In this document: positions 23,437 to 35,310 of the stretch, in pieces
Position numbering within the stretch: the stretch's first letter is position 1
Layout of the letters: every line of letters starts with the position of its first letter
Assembly: GCA_036346355.1 (NCBI GenBank)
Contig: CM070581.1
Coordinates: 48,751,849 to 48,815,848 of the forward strand
Direction: 5' to 3'
Origin: Rhipidocladum racemiflorum
Taxonomy: Eukaryota > Streptophyta > Magnoliopsida > Poales > Poaceae
Length of the DNA: 64,000 nt
Notes under the pieces: generated by a model
What the model saw: only the letters and a program-made list of their open reading frames with translations
The model's database searches: none
What the model was told of the DNA's origin: nothing
Made by a program: the position numbers and the translations under genes

Positions 23437-26400
23437 TGTAACACCCCAAAATTTTGCTTTTCTTAAATTCATGTGTGATTTGGCACTTTGGTGAATTTTT
23501 GGAATTTTCTGGAATTTATTTGGATTTATTTGGAAATTATTTGAATTTATTCCATTTTGAAATAATTAAAGAATTTAATTTTGCAAATAAAATTTTGTTG
23601 GAAATATTTTATTTGAGTCCAAAATGTTCCAAAGTATTTTCCAGAATTTTTCTGGAATTTTTCTGAGTCTTTTGCTATTTTTAATGAATTAAATGAATTA
23701 TCGAATTATTTTAAATATTAAATCGCTGGAAAATCAACTCGGGTCTAGTATCGTTTCATCCGATCGAAGTCGGAACCCGAAGTCGGACTCGAGTCCGACC
23801 GAGCCACCGACTTGACCGAACCACGCTGAACCTTAACCCACGTGGACCGCCGGATCGAGATCCAACGGTCATGATCGACCGACTCTCCGAGCCGTGTCCG
23901 ACCGGACCGTTCGCGCCAAGCCATCGTGGGCCGTTGATCGCGCCACGTGGACGGGCCGCGATTTCGCTGCCCTCGCCGGATCCGGAGCCGAGTCCTCCGC
24001 CGCCATCAGTGTCAACCTCGGCTTCAAGGCTTACACGGAAGCCGAGGCCCTTTAAATACGCCGCCGCCGCCATCGGAAGCGCACAACCGTCCGCACTCGA
24101 GCCCCTTCTCACCTCGCTCGAGCCGCCGCCGCCGCTTCGCTTATTGCTCGCCGGAGTAGAGGAGGTCTTCCGCCGCGGTTTTTCGTTGATCCTCGCCGAT
24201 CCGCCGCCTTCCGACGACACCAAACCTGAATCGAGATCGCCGTGTCGCGCCGCGCTAGGAGTGCCCGGCCTTCACGCCGGAGTTGCACGGAAACGCCGCC
24301 GGGAGGTCGCCGTCTTCGTCTCCGGTCAAGCCAACGCCGCGCGTCGACATCAACCTCGCGAGCTCGGACGGCCGTCCGATCCAGATCGACCGTCACGGTG
24401 AGATCACGCCTAGATCCTCGGATCTAATCCCGCCGTTGGATCTAGATCCAACGGTCCAGATTGGCCACGTTCACCCCGTAACGTCGCCACCCGATCCAAC
24501 CGGGCCGTTGATTTTCGAATCAACGGCCGAGATTGTGCCACGCTGCCCTGGAAGGTCGACCGTCGCGGCCAACAAGAATCGCCAGACACGCTGTCGTGTC
24601 GACACGGCGGGCTGGCCATGGCCACGGATGGAACTGCACCACGACGCCATCGCCGACGCCACGGTGGGGGCCGCTTGTCGCCACTGTCCCAAAGAAGCAG
24701 GCCGACGCCAAGAATGACGCTATCTCAGAGGCCCCACCGCCGCCGATCGTGAGTTGTGGACCGAGTCCACGGAGACTCCGAGCCAAGCATGGACCAAGTC
24801 CATGGACCGGCCGACGCCACCAGCCAATCAGAGGCTGCCACGTGTCCATGCTGACGCAATAATTAATTTCCGAAAAAGAAAATGATTTATTAATTCGAAT
24901 AATGATTTCAGATTTTGTTCCAAACTTCAAACGCTTATAACTTTTGCGTTTCAACTCCGATTTGAGTGATTCAAATTTCTAAATTTGTATAAAATTCAGA
25001 TCTACTCAAATATGAATTTTATTTAATTTTTGGACTAAAGTTTTTCTCTGTAAAATTATTTAATTGATTATTTAAACTTTAAATAATCATAACTTTTGCG
25101 TTTTAACTCCGAATTTGACGATTCCAGTTTCTAAAAATCCATAAAATTATGTTCTTTCTGTTTATGGATTTTATTTGGATGTTTGGACACTTTTTGCCTA
25201 TTGTTTATTCGTGTATTTGCTATTTGCACGCTTTACGAGTAGACGTTGAAGTGCCGGAAGGATTCGAAGGAGAAGTATTGACTCAGGATCCAACTCAAGA
25301 CCAAGAGCAATTACTTTTTGAAGGCAAGTTGTGCTTTGACCATGTTGATCCTATTTCGAAATCTATTTTGATTTAAACTATTGCATGCTAGTTCAATTAG
25401 AAAAATACTTTGTTTAAACCTGGGGGTTAGATAAATACCAATTTGCTATATGACACCTTGATTACTTAAGTATGTGCCATGACCCTTTGTCACCCTAGTT
25501 GTGGTTTACTAGTTGGACATTATTAAATTGCCAACATGGGTTTAGACCGTTGTAGTATCTTTGCTTAGACACACTTTCGTGCTCATGACATGATTTTGGA
25601 CAATCAAATGTTAATATTGACTTAATGATATATTGAACCTGTTTTGGGAAAAGTATCATGTGATGTTGATGGCACGTGGTGCATGGTAATCAACTGGGGT
25701 TTGATAAACAGTTTTTGACCGGGGCATGTGGCAAGAGTAATCAGGTGGGCCAGTTGTGGCATTGGGAGTGTTGATTTGGTTTTTCGGGTAGTCTTGCCCT
25801 GGTCACTCTAAGGACTTAACCTTGCAAGCCTTTGAACTGGGTCATACTTGCAACCACATGGCTGGAATGGGATGGCCCTAGTTGACTAAATCGCTAAGGA
25901 CTCGCTTGTGGAGCCTCAGGGTGTCAATTACACCGTTTGTGTGATTGTACGGGGGAGCGTATCGTGGCTGTGGCCAGATACCCATCTAACGGTGTGTTGG
26001 TCCCATACTTCGCCTTGGCTAAGGGAAGGGATGGTGTAGAGCACGAACCGGAGAGGACCACCTGTGTTGTTTGAGGCTTCCGAAAGGCTTTGTTACGGGA
26101 ACTCGCCTTTGTGGTGTTTGACTGTATCTTGTGGGTAAAGTGCATAACCTCTGCAGAGTTTAGAATCTATTTAAATAGCCGAGTCCACGGTACTGGACAA
26201 TGCTCGGGAATTACAGTCAAGGGTTAGATTTTCTCAAAAATAACTTTGGTTTGAAAAGTTGGGTTGGTTTAGTAATGAAGATGATGGAAATGTGGTTTAG
26301 GATGGGGAAAATGTTTATTAAACTTCTTGAAAAGTTATTTATGCTTTACTTGTTTCTCTTGCTTTGAATCTATTTATGATACTTGTCAAATGTTGTTTCG

Positions 26401-26865
26401 CAAATATACCTTAAGCTATTCCTTTGTACCAAGCCATGCATATAGTATATTAGCTTGCATTCTCAGGCATGACTTGTTGAGTACCAAGTACTCACCCTTG
26501 CCTCAACACAATATCAGTTGAAGAAGAGATCGCACTGACTTTGGAGGAGGAATTCCAAGAGGATCCGTCTACTTAGGGAAGCGAGCCCGATCGATTTGCT
26601 GTGGTATCTTGGATGGCGCCACGAAGTTATTTGATTTTCCGCTGCTATTATTTCTCTTTTAATAAGTTTCGCCTTGCAAGGCATACATTTGTAACTTGAC
26701 CATAAGGTCAAGTAACCAGTTTGGTTATTTAAATAAAGCACTTTTGATAATATCGATGGGTATGATTGTGATATTTACCGATGTTAAGACTGTGTGCACT
26801 AGCGCGTTCCTGGACTAGTGCTGAATACACAGAGGGTCCGGATTTGCAAATTCGGGGTCCCGACA
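23437..26865 (+). mobile_element. Solo LTR of gypsy family G, inside the CACTA-1 TNP2 gene
   Basis: 3429 bases starting TGTAACACCCC and ending GGGGTCCCGACA, flanked by a perfect five-base duplication, AGTAT (23432-23436 and 26866-26870). The uninterrupted gene sequence is seen in CACTA-2 at 50120-50124. It is homologous end to end with the G1 LTR. A TATA-like TTTAAATA lies at 24051-24058. With no internal region present, it is the product of LTR-LTR recombination. Confidence 0.97.
25233..25376 (+). other. Conserved short coding-like segment in the LTR leader (solo copy)
   Basis: An open segment reading LRVDVEVPEGFEGEVLTQDP and on to GKLCFDHVDP. The same segment lies in the G1 5' LTR at 40632-40772. 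Between the two I count about seven silent and seven replacement codon differences, more silent changes than drift without constraint would give. Function unknown; it could be a leader peptide or a fossil of one. Confidence 0.4.
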
Positions 26866-27605
26866 AGTATGCAATCATTTGGACATGCATGTATCCTTTC
26901 TATTTCCATTCCCATGGGACATAATAGCTTCTTCGCTTCATAAATACTTGTTGGCAACTCGTTTCCCCCTGGAAGCATATCCTATAGAAGTACTAAAAGT
27001 GCTTTAAAACTTGTATCTCTCCAATGGTGTTTTGCCTTCAGTTCAAACAATGCAAGGACCGAACCCAACTTGGTGTATTCCCCTTTGCAACCTGAAAACA
27101 ACGGTTTGGCATCGTCATCCATCAAGCTTTTAAATTTTTCGAACTCTCTTTCCATGTAATTTCCCTCCACATCTCGCAACATTTGATCTAAATTATCCAC
27201 ATCAAACATATTACGCTCCAACTCATGATCGACTTCCAGCATGCCTTCGTTGCATATCATAGGTGTACTACCTGTCTCCCCATGATGGATCCAACACGTG
27301 TAATTCTTCACGAAGCCACGTCGAATCAAATGGCCTTCAATTTGAGTTAAGTTGTTAAAACTCCTGAGATTAGTGCAATCAATACAAGGACAATATATGA
27401 ACTTTACACCCCTCATAACCATATCTACTTCTGCAATTCTTATGAACTCCTTAACTCCCCTCTGAAATTCAGCACTCACACGGCTTTTTTGATACATCCA
27501 TTCTTCACGGTCCATCTACAATTAAACCACAAACAATAAATTAATAATGCCCTAATCAATGAAATAAAAGAAGGGTTGAAGCATTAACAAAGTTGAGAAA
27601 TTGAA

Positions 27606-28015
27606 TGATCTTAAAGAAACGTCTATCTGTTGACCAACTAAGTACGTACGTACCAACGATGACTCCTAATTTCTAATTAGGTCAGGTCCTAATCCCATTC
27701 GAGGAGATGTGGTTCGAGCAAGTTCCTAAGCTGTTGTACAACTCCAGAGAAAATTTTGGCAGCATCTCCCCGTTGTTCTCCAAATACACGTATCGACAAC
27801 ATGTCAAGAGGATGCGTATTCGGAGAACACCAGGGAGATGTTGCCAAAACTTTTTCTAGAATTTGTACAACAGCTTAAGAACTTGCCCTAGCCACATATC
27901 CTCGAACTGTCCAAAAAAACGTGGACAATTCGAGACTGCTTATTTATAAATATGCCATTTTAGCATACTTATAAACAAGCACCCTCGAACGGGAGACGCA
28001 TAGGTTACGCAACCT
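27606..28015 (-). promoter_or_regulatory. Leader module M2 with long hairpin, upstream of the CACTA-1 TNP2 gene
   Basis: Second copy of the module seen at 19417-19835, about 90 bases upstream of the TNP2 start. Hairpin arms run about 27703-27790 and 27814-27904, with GGCAGCATCTCC in one arm and GGAGATGTTGCC in the other. A TTTATAAG box lies near 27950-27957 on the minus strand. Confidence 0.75.
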
Positions 28016-28617
28016 AAACTACTATATCATTGATCATATTGATTATATTGAAACAATAATGACATGTAATGTACACATTCACCAAATAAAAAAATTAATT
28101 TAAGTCCTACTGCAATATTGAAGGGATTTGTAGGAATTAATGTTGATCACCTTTTGAAGAAAACCAGAAATGAGGGGAAATCTAGCTGCTGTCAGGCTAG
28201 CTAGGGTTTCAATTAACTTTAACCCTCAACCCACTAATCTCCTCCACGATTTAATTTCTCAACCATATTGGTTTAACCATATGGGCTAATGATAGATAAC
28301 ACATTCACCAAATCAAAATTGACTCAAAATCCAATAATGTACATTAATACAAAATTGAAGGGATTTGAAGGAATGCCCACCTTTTGAAGAAAGCCACAAC
28401 TAAGCTAGGCAGGAAAATAGAGAAATCTCCTCAATGTATCAAATTACGGTCTTCACACACATCCTCAACACTTTCATATTTTCTCATCCAAATATAAGTT
28501 CAAACCAGAGTATTCGCTTTTTGAGGCAACGACGGTATTTTTTTGGCTCCAGAACACCAACTCTAGGAGAGTTATAAGTTCATCCCGAATCCTGACGGTA
28601 TATATAAAACCTAGCGA
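28016..28617. other. CACTA-1, AT-rich stretch between leader and right subterminal repeats
   Basis: Two blocks with CACCTTTTGAAGAAA repeat each other loosely (28150 and 28378). No coding evidence. The corresponding part of CACTA-2 is 51271-51717. Confidence 0.45.
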
Positions 28618-28835
28618 ACCTCATCACAATCGGTTCTATACAAGAACTGTTTGTGATTAATGGTTATCACGGTCGGTTCTATATAGAACCGACTGTGAAA
28701 ATTTGGATCCTTAACACTATCGATTCCTTTATAGAATCGACACAGATAATATATCACAGTCGGTTCTGAAAAAGAGCCGACTGTAATAGGCTAAGTAATC
28801 ACAGTCGGTTCTGTATTAGAAACTGACACTGATAT
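28618..28835. repeat. Inner right subterminal repeats of CACTA-1
   Basis: CACAATCGGTTC, CACGGTCGGTTC and CACAGTCGGTTC with inverse partners such as GAACCGACTGTGA, in about five units. Variation in the core (ATCGG, GTCGG, GACTG) is greater than at the outer ends. Confidence 0.8.
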
Positions 28836-29014
28836 TGATCCACCCCTTCGTCTTCCCCGCCAATTTAACCGTTCAAACATACCATTGATCACACCATCGC
28901 GTTCCCCGATCAATAAGAAGCCTATATATAAAAGTACGCAGCAATGGCAGCGCCTCCTGGTCATCGGTAGTCTTCCATATAGCTCCTGTCTTCTCTGCCT
29001 CTTCGACCGCAGCA

Positions 29015-29449
29015 ATGGCAGCGCCTCCTTCTCCGGTAAGCTCTAACTCCTCTGTGGAGTCACCTTACTTCCGTCCTCCATCATCATCACCGTCGCCGGC
29101 AGCGCCGCCTCAGCCCCCGGTGCCTCACTCTGGCCGGACGCCACCCTCGCTGTCTCCCGACGTCTCTCCCGGTGCCTCACCCCGGCCGGGCGCCTCCAAT
29201 GCCACCAAGAAGTGCCCCAGAGAGGAGGACGAAGAGGAGGAGGAGGACGAGGACAAGGAGGAGGAGAACGAGGACGAGGACGAGGAGGATGATGAGTGGG
29301 TCACCACCCCTTGGGGGACCGGAGCCTCTTCTGGTTCATCATCGGAGGATGAACCACGCGGCGTCGCCTCCAGCGACGACGGCTCCAGTGACAGCGACTC
29401 CGGCGACTCGATTGACTCCTTACCCTCGGGCGAGAGCCACGAGTGGTAA
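29015..29449 (+). CDS. CACTA-1 third gene: acidic Ser/Asp-rich protein
   Basis: A 144-residue protein on the strand opposite to the two transposition genes, close to the right end. Order: Met-Ala-Ala-Pro-Pro start, a Pro/Ser-rich part (about residues 1-62), a short basic patch (KKCPRE, a weak nuclear signal), an almost pure Glu/Asp block (about 69-92), then a Ser/Asp/Gly-rich tail. No enzyme motif is visible. The same gene with the same start context (GACCGCAGCAATGGCAGCGCC) lies at the same place in CACTA-2 (52225-52758), with the order of parts kept while the repeats differ in length. That argues for a real, element-encoded protein rather than chance. Role unknown; acidic proteins can act on chromatin or as transcriptional activators, which is only a guess. 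Confidence 0.6.
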   Translation: MAAPPSPVSSNSSVESPYFRPPSSSPSPAAPPQPPVPHSGRTPPSLSPDVSPGASPRPGASNATKKCPREEDEEEEEDEDKEEENEDEDEEDDEWVTTPWGTGASSGSSSEDEPRGVASSDDGSSDSDSGDSIDSLPSGESHEW

Positions 29450-29759
29450 TGTAATATTAATTACAATGCAGTGTTAATATGTTTATATAATTATAAACAA
29501 CTAATGTTATATATTGCAATGAAGTATAATGTGTGGAAAATGGTGTATATATATATTATTATTATCTGCTGCTACTATAATGTTATATATAAAATATATA
29601 TAATTTGCATCGCTACATGTCTATATAAATTGTCTGAGAGGGGATTGGAGTAGAGATATTGATCCTTCCGAGGACCATTACTGTTCATCATCCGAAAAAA
29701 CAAACCTTACACAATTTGATAATACACAGAGAACATTCACAAAACCACATAACATTCGA
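29450..29759. other. 3' flank of the acidic-protein gene (CACTA-1)
   Basis: AT-rich, with repeated TATATATA and ATTATTAT runs; likely the 3' untranslated part. Nothing else seen. Confidence 0.4.
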
Positions 29760-30127
29760 TACATTACTGTCGGTTCTTCAAAAGACTGACATAAATAATA
29801 ATATTATCTGTGTCGGTTAGGCATAAAAACTGATTGTGAGGAGTGTATCATTATCACAGTCGGTTTTTATCCCTAACCGACACAAATAACATTGTTTTAT
29901 CTGTGTCGGTTCTACAAATAAACCGATAGTGATTAGTGTACTACATATCACAGTCGGTTCTAGTGAGAACTGACTGTGATGAGAGTTTTCATCACAATCG
30001 GTTCTTGTGTGGAACCGATTGTGATAACTCTGTCACGCAAATTTGTGACATATCACAATCGGTGTTTTCGCAAAAGTTAGGAACTGACACATATGAAGCG
30101 ATAGTGATGTCATGTTCTGTAGTAGTG
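29760..30127. repeat. Outer right subterminal repeats of CACTA-1
   Basis: Palindromes of CACAATCGGTTC and ATCTGTGTCGGTT types with their inverses, running into the terminal repeat. The last 70 bases include AAGCGATAGTGATG next to the terminus, also seen in CACTA-4. Confidence 0.85.
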
Positions 30128-30434
30128 ATGAGCTATGATAGACAACAATTACCTCAACAACAGTATTTATAGCAGCATGATCAATAGTATTTTGACCAGA
30201 ATTAAAATAACGGTCTGTTCACCAAAGCAAAGTGCGTGTAAACTTCACACCTCTCCTGTGCTAATTCTCTCCGTTTCATTTACCAAGCCAAAACATCATT
30301 TCTATCTTTGTAACAGAGTAACAGTGTATCCTTTAATTTGCTTCCTTAACAGAAACCGGAAAAAAATGCTTGAATATACAACTGATAAACTGTAAATATC
30401 AAAAATATACATCAAGAAAAAAAAAATTGCAAAA

Positions 30435-30560
30435 ATACCACTAGCCGACGCTGCGCCACGTGGCCGCTGCCACGCCACACGGCGGCCGCCACCCCCCATG
30501 GCGGCAGCTTGGCTGCCGCCACGCCACACGGCGGCAGCCAGTTGGCGCCTCGTCGCAGTG
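30435..30560. repeat. GC-rich CGGCGGC/GGCAGCC repeats near the left MULE end
   Basis: Repeated GCCACACGGCGGC(A/C)GCC pieces just inside the terminal repeat. A matching array lies at 35040-35310 near the other end, in inverse arrangement, so the repeat belongs to the element. Confidence 0.65.
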
Positions 30561-30569
30561 CCACGTGAC

Positions 30570-31390
30570 CCCCTTCTATACATGTCAAATGCTTCATGTT
30601 CCAGCACCTGCTCGGCTAGTTCCCGAGCGACCCAAACGAGGTGAGGGGCAATAGAATCACTATTTCCGTTTGTGAACAAAATTCCTGCAAGGAGGAAGTA
30701 GATGTACACCTCGAAGTGCCTATTTATTTGACCAGGGTCAGTGTTGACAGGACATGGTCCAGCCTTCGGGAGACTGTCGAGCCATGTGAACGAGACACCC
30801 TGCATCCAAGTAAATCATATGTTAGGAAATCACGTTAGCTCCCAAATAAGTGTGGTACATATGCTTTCACATTCCATACCTTTTCTCTACATAGTTCTTC
30901 CATGCTTCCTTACAGGGCTTGCGCACTACGAGGGGTTTGCCGGAAAGTGGAAGGCCAAATAACATGGTGACATCTTTGAGGGTCAACGTCATCTCGCCGA
31001 AGGGGAGGTGGAAAGTATGCATCTCCGGACGCCATTTGTCGACCAGCGCGGTGATAATGGCCCCATCCAGTCTAGGGATCGGGGTCCGCTGGCCGTCTCC
31101 GTCGTCGGCTCCCTTCACCGTAAGCGCGAAAGGTAGCAAGCTTGTCCGTCCGAGCGGGTATACGAACTGATCGTCCAATCTCTTAATGTTACGAGACCCA
31201 CGCATGCGGAGAGTGTTCAGCTGCAATGACAAAGGAAGTAACAGTACTAACCGTAACAGAATATACATATGCTTGCTATACATGATGACAGTAAAGTAAT
31301 GACGTTACCGTCTGGCCGGCGGCCCACTTGCGTGCCCTGTGGTCGTCGTCATACTTTGATCGCAATAACTCTGGTAACTCCATCCCAGTC
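30570..31390 (-). pseudogene. Plant mobile domain (PMD) gene remnant in the MULE
   Basis: Minus-strand exons with plausible splice sites: about 31390-31310 (MELPELLRSKYDDDHRARKW), about 31221-30881 and about 30800-30570. The middle exon reads GAIITALVDKWRPEMHTFHL and GEMTLTLKDVTMLFGLPLSG, the signature of the PMD family (PF10536), shared by MAIN/MAIL1-type plant proteins and many transposable elements. The last exon has VSFTWLDSLPKAGP and VYIYFLLAGILFTNGNSDSI, as expected further along the domain. It lies directly downstream of the MURA-like transposase on the same strand. No start and end could be fixed, and the last exon runs into the GC-rich repeats, so I treat it as decayed. In host plants PMD proteins help maintain silencing and genome stability. 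Confidence 0.75.
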
Positions 31391-31590
31391 CTGCATAATC
31401 TCGAAGGAGGGAAACAAGGACATACCAAAAAAATATTGATTAGAAGAAATTACAATACCACACTACATATGTAAGAAATACAATTGCATAACATATGGAA
31501 CTGACATTTCACGAAGAGAATGCAAAATTAAAGTATTAAGAAGATATTACATGACTAATGCATATATTTGAAATATTACATTGGACAACA

Positions 31591-32642
31591 TCACCCTCTG
31601 TTTGGGCAGCCTCTACGGTCATGCCCTGTCTGCCTGCAGATGCGACAACACCGAAGGCCATCTCCTCGCAGAGACGCATCCATGTCACCCTCAAAGCGCG
31701 TCGAACGTGGTCTTCCAGGTTCATCACGACATAGTGTGGGGTACGGGAACCATGTTAGGGGTTCGGAGGTCTTGTAGTTAGTGCCAATGTTGAATGGTTC
31801 GAAATGCCCCGTCCATGTTGCTCTAACGGCATCCATACGGTAGTACGGTGTGACATATTGCGTCCCGTCATTACCCCCTAGATCACGGCAGGCTGCAAGC
31901 ACGTGCGAGCAAGGGATGTGCTCTAGGCGAGGCTTGTTGCATGAGCAGTTCGCTTGATACAGCCCAAGTTGGCATCTCTGGTTGGTGTCCCTCGCACTCG
32001 ACGAGAAAAATATTCTGCGAAGGGTCCATCATGCGTGTGCGGTGGAACTGAGCTTTCTGCCTACGACGCTATAACAAAGCCTCGACACGAGGAGCGAAGG
32101 TTGCGTCGCAATTGTACGCCGCTCTTTGATGATCAACAAAGTATTTCGCAGTCCAAAAGAATGTAAGCTCAATGATTGAGCAAATGGGTAGGGAACAAAC
32201 CCCCCGCAGCACATTGTTGTACGAGTAGACAAAGTTCGTCGTCATGATGGAGTATGTGCAAAAGACATGCGTAACCCTTAGTTGCAAAATAGTGTTGTCA
32301 AACGATGCGGTACCATACGAGAGATGGCGTTATCTTACCGAGCACCATTTGTATCATGCGCCCAAGCCCATCTCTCAGCTGGTTTTCGAGCTATCCATTG
32401 AGCGAATGTCGTCTTGCGTCGTACGGAGACCTCCGAGCCACCTATTACCTATGTACCCTCCATGCTCTCTTCCGCCACTAGTTTCTTTGAGCGCTCGTTC
32501 AGCTGGTTAAATATAGTATCGAACTTGCACACTTGGTTCTGCATGCAGAGGGTTTTGAATTGCTTCACCATGTCCTTGTTCCTGCACATGGTGTACAGGT
32601 TCGCCCCTAGGTGACGCATGCACCATCTACGTTGTACGTCTC
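31591..32642 (-). pseudogene. MURA-like MULE transposase, C-terminal half, broken
   Basis: Minus-strand pieces in family order but different frames: RRWCMRHLGANLYTMCRNKD (from about 32630), MTTNFVYSYNNVLRGVCSLP and LTFFWTAKYFVDHQRAA (about 32255-32110), a SWIM zinc-finger end CSCNKPRLEHIPCSHVLAAC (about 31945-31890), and a zinc knuckle CRICRQTGHDRRGCPN (about 31645-31597). At least three shifts or stops separate them. The N-terminal half with most of the catalytic DDE triad is missing, because the gene is cut at 32643 by the family-X LTR and nothing recognisable resumes beyond it. MURA proteins bind MULE ends and cut them; this copy could not. Confidence 0.8.
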
Positions 32643-34960
32643 TGTAACACCCCGGCATCTAGTATGCCTGAATGTTACCAAACATAGACTAAACAACATC
32701 TAAATACCACAAATAAAGGTAAATTACAACAAAGGAGTAAATGCTAAACCGAAAATTTCGGCAGCATCTCCTTTGTTTTTCCATGAAATGAAGCAACAGC
32801 AATAATAAGACAAGATATAGCATGATACGAAACATCTAAAATAGCAATAACAATTGACAATCAGGAATTTCAACCACCATACAACTAAGGATATATGCCC
32901 ATCCGTCACATGTCAAATATGGACTAATCATTTACTCATGACGACCAACGAAGCATCAAAACCACAATTAAAAGAAGGAACATGTCATTGTTTAAATGTG
33001 TGATGCTAAGTGATGACGTGTGACTAGCTCCCTTTCCCGCATGCCGGTTTCATGGAACCTAAAAACATCATAAAAACACAAGCGTGAGTTCATCACTCAA
33101 CGAAGTGTATTGCAATGGTACAAAAACAATAACAATTCATATACATACTTAATGCCATTCACATATCCTGAGAATCAACTCATGAACTTCATTTATGCTC
33201 TCATATAACATCATCATAGACATCTCAAATAACATCTTCATATGCATCTCATGGAACATCATAATCATTTCATAAACCACTTCATTCATGCAATGCACAT
33301 ATCTCTTTGAAGCACATACCGGTATTGCCGAGTGCACACCCGTCGGCGTGCACCCTCTTTCCCCTTCCATCCCGTAAATGGAGGGTGCCTACTCTTACTG
33401 ACTCGCTCCCATGCACAACCGTGGATGGGACTACGAGGTAGGTCCTTCGTGTTCACTACGTGTGAACACAGAGGCCCGCATCAGCATGGGACGCCTCTTC
33501 CATTATGAATGCACATATGACATAAACATGTAAAGATTGGCATTAACATTTAATACAACGAATTCATGATCAATATGAAATCATGTTCATCATATCATAG
33601 GCAAACATCAATCATGGCAAGTTAGTATATCATGTAATCACATTGCACCTAAGCAAGTCTAGCAATTCATACAACACACAACCCATTCCAATACACTTGC
33701 CTTTAACCCTTCGGAACGATTTGGCGAGATGATGATGCCACTCCTGGGGTCACACCACCTGCAAATACATATTTTTCACTCAATATCATACCACCCAAGA
33801 AAGTACAAAACTCAGAACACAACGATTCTACCCGAAACCCCGAAAACCTGAAAAACAGACCAAACTATCCGTCGGGACATCAGGCTTCCAACAATCATAA
33901 CTTGAGTTTTAAGACTCCAAATCAAGCAAACGAGTACATCATCGCGAATCTTAGGAAATTTCCTAGCTTTATCTAAGTATTGGGAAAAGCTGATTCGGCC
34001 TCTAAAATTGACTAATCTACAGATTCACACGATCTGTCCCATTCACGTCACAGTTTTGATCACGTTCGGTAAAACAGCCGTAACTCTCAAGCGAATAATA
34101 ATGCTTAATACATACAGTCCAAAGTTCATCGGAGGGTCCAGCGCCCTGAGACAGCTCAACGTTGGAGTGGAAGCTCGCTAGAGGGTCCTGATCTCTGGGG
34201 ATACTCAGACACCCAAAAGATGGTTGTTACTTTATGCAAGAATATTTAATTCAACTTTTTACTCCGTTTGAATATTTCTACGAACGTAGATATTTCTAGG
34301 TGCTACGATTAATTGTCAGTTTATGTGGAATGTAGGTATATATCTACCAGGTTCAAAATATACGGTATTTACTGAAAGTAACGCATGCATACATACATTG
34401 GTTCATAACAACATAAGCTAGGTAAAAATGTGGTATGAACATGACTGAAGGAGGTGCTTGCCTTGCTCCGACTTTTCTGGAACAGCGTCAAGGTCGACGT
34501 GTGCACTCTCTACAATGTCGGTATCTACACGAAGAAAAAACAACAATATGAAGTCAAAGAAGTAGTAAAGGAAAATAAATATCACGAATTAATTTCAACA
34601 AACTATAACCACCGACTAATTAATCTCCTGTTTTCGCGCTCTCGGTTTGTTGTCCTTGCCTTCAAGCTCTCAGAGCAAGCACTGCAAAAAGAGTCGCTAT
34701 GCTCTCAAACTCTTCTTTCACACCCTGCTTTGCAAGGAGAGCGACGCACCCCCTCGTTTTATAGGCGCAAACGTCATCACTGGGACATTTACATAAATCA
34801 CAATTAGGTTACGTATAACTATCTCATTTATTTTTAATCACGTTAATTAGCTCTATTATTAGCCGTAATCTTGATTTTATGTGGCATTGGATTCCGACAC
34901 GATAGAAATTGACGCGACACATCGTGATATTTCAACCACCGGCTGCTGTTTCACCCACAT
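32643..34960 (-). mobile_element. Family-X LTR inserted in the MULE transposase gene
   Basis: Starts TGTAACACCCCGGCATC at 32643, the inverse of the 3' end seen at 2395, and stays similar to the 1075-2395 copy to about 34110. Beyond that, on the minus strand, a CTATAAAACGAGGG promoter-like box lies near 34755-34768, so the LTR may extend to about 34960. The right boundary and a target duplication were not found. The leader motif GGAGATGCTGCCGAAATTT is at 32753-32771 (minus). ORFs inside (for example 34454-34807) look like chance. Confidence 0.55.
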
Positions 34961-35039
34961 GCATGCACCTTTCGGCGCCCAAAGCATCCAGGAAAATGAA
35001 TTGGGGCATTAGAAAAATGAAAAAGTTGTCCTTCATGAT

Positions 35040-35310
35040 GAAGCAACGGGGTGGGAGGGAGACACCTGGGCGGTGGGGGGGCAGCTGTGCGAGGGGTCGG
35101 GGGCTGCCACTGGCTGCCGCCACCACTGCAGCGGCAGCCAGCAAGCGAGCCGGGGGCGTGTGGTGCCACTGCTGCCGCCACCCCGCACGGCGGCAGCCAG
35201 GCTAGGGGCCGGGGGGGGGGAGGGCACGCCGCTGACACCTGGCTGCCGCCGTCCTATGTGGCAGTAGCCAGGGCTGACGCCGTGCCACACAGCGGCCACC
35301 GCACCGTATG
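35040..35310. repeat. GC-rich repeats near the right MULE end
   Basis: CGGCAGCCAG and TGCCGCCAC repeats plus a long G run (35210-35222). Overlapping ORFs in all frames are a by-product of base composition. Confidence 0.6.

Larger units (their letters stand above)
20846..27515 (-). pseudogene. CACTA-1 TNP2-type transposase gene, broken and split by a solo LTR
   Basis: The catalytic-type transposase of the element; in this superfamily it cuts and joins the CACTA ends. It starts at 27515 (MDREEWMYQKSRVSAEF) with a transposase-associated domain (GVKFIYCPCIDCTNLR, about 27400), is cut by the LTR at 23437-26865, and goes on with PVCGVPRYKQNEK (about 23390). The TNP2 core follows (GNDIDVYLAPLIEDLVKL near 22930, CPICEEDTDSLW near 22740, HVEKNICDNLVGILL near 22410), then DUF4218-like (LMTQMLPTAIRNILPD; PFERYMGILKSYVRNRSKP) and DUF4216-like C-terminal parts. 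The total without the LTR is about 3.24 kb, with no introns needed. Damage: stop near 23088, stop 22882-22884 (TGG to TAG against CACTA-2), a lost base near 21715, and stop 21185-21187 (CGA to TGA). Leader M2 lies just upstream. Confidence 0.9.
9161..30127 (-). mobile_element. CACTA-1, full-length CACTA (En/Spm-type) element, disabled
   Basis: Termini CACTACTACAGATTCATACA (from 9161) and TTCTGTAGTAGTG (to 30127) are flanked by a perfect 3-bp duplication, ATG (9158-9160 and 30128-30130). Without its two passengers (CACTA-3 and a solo LTR) it is about 11.2 kb, close to CACTA-2 (11.9 kb). It carries a TNP2-type transposase gene and a second gene with transposase_24 and C48-protease-like parts, both on the minus strand, plus a divergent acidic-protein gene. 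Both main genes carry stops or shifts, so the element is not autonomous now. Confidence 0.95.

Noticed and set aside
23871..24717. Long plus- and minus-strand ORFs in the solo LTR (up to 176 codons)
   Set aside because: GC-rich LTR leader sequence; the frames are not preserved in the G1 LTR copies at 39168-39600 and 60342-60830.
34454..34807. 117-codon plus-strand ORF
   Set aside because: Runs across LTR-like sequence with a minus-strand promoter-like box; no recognisable domain.
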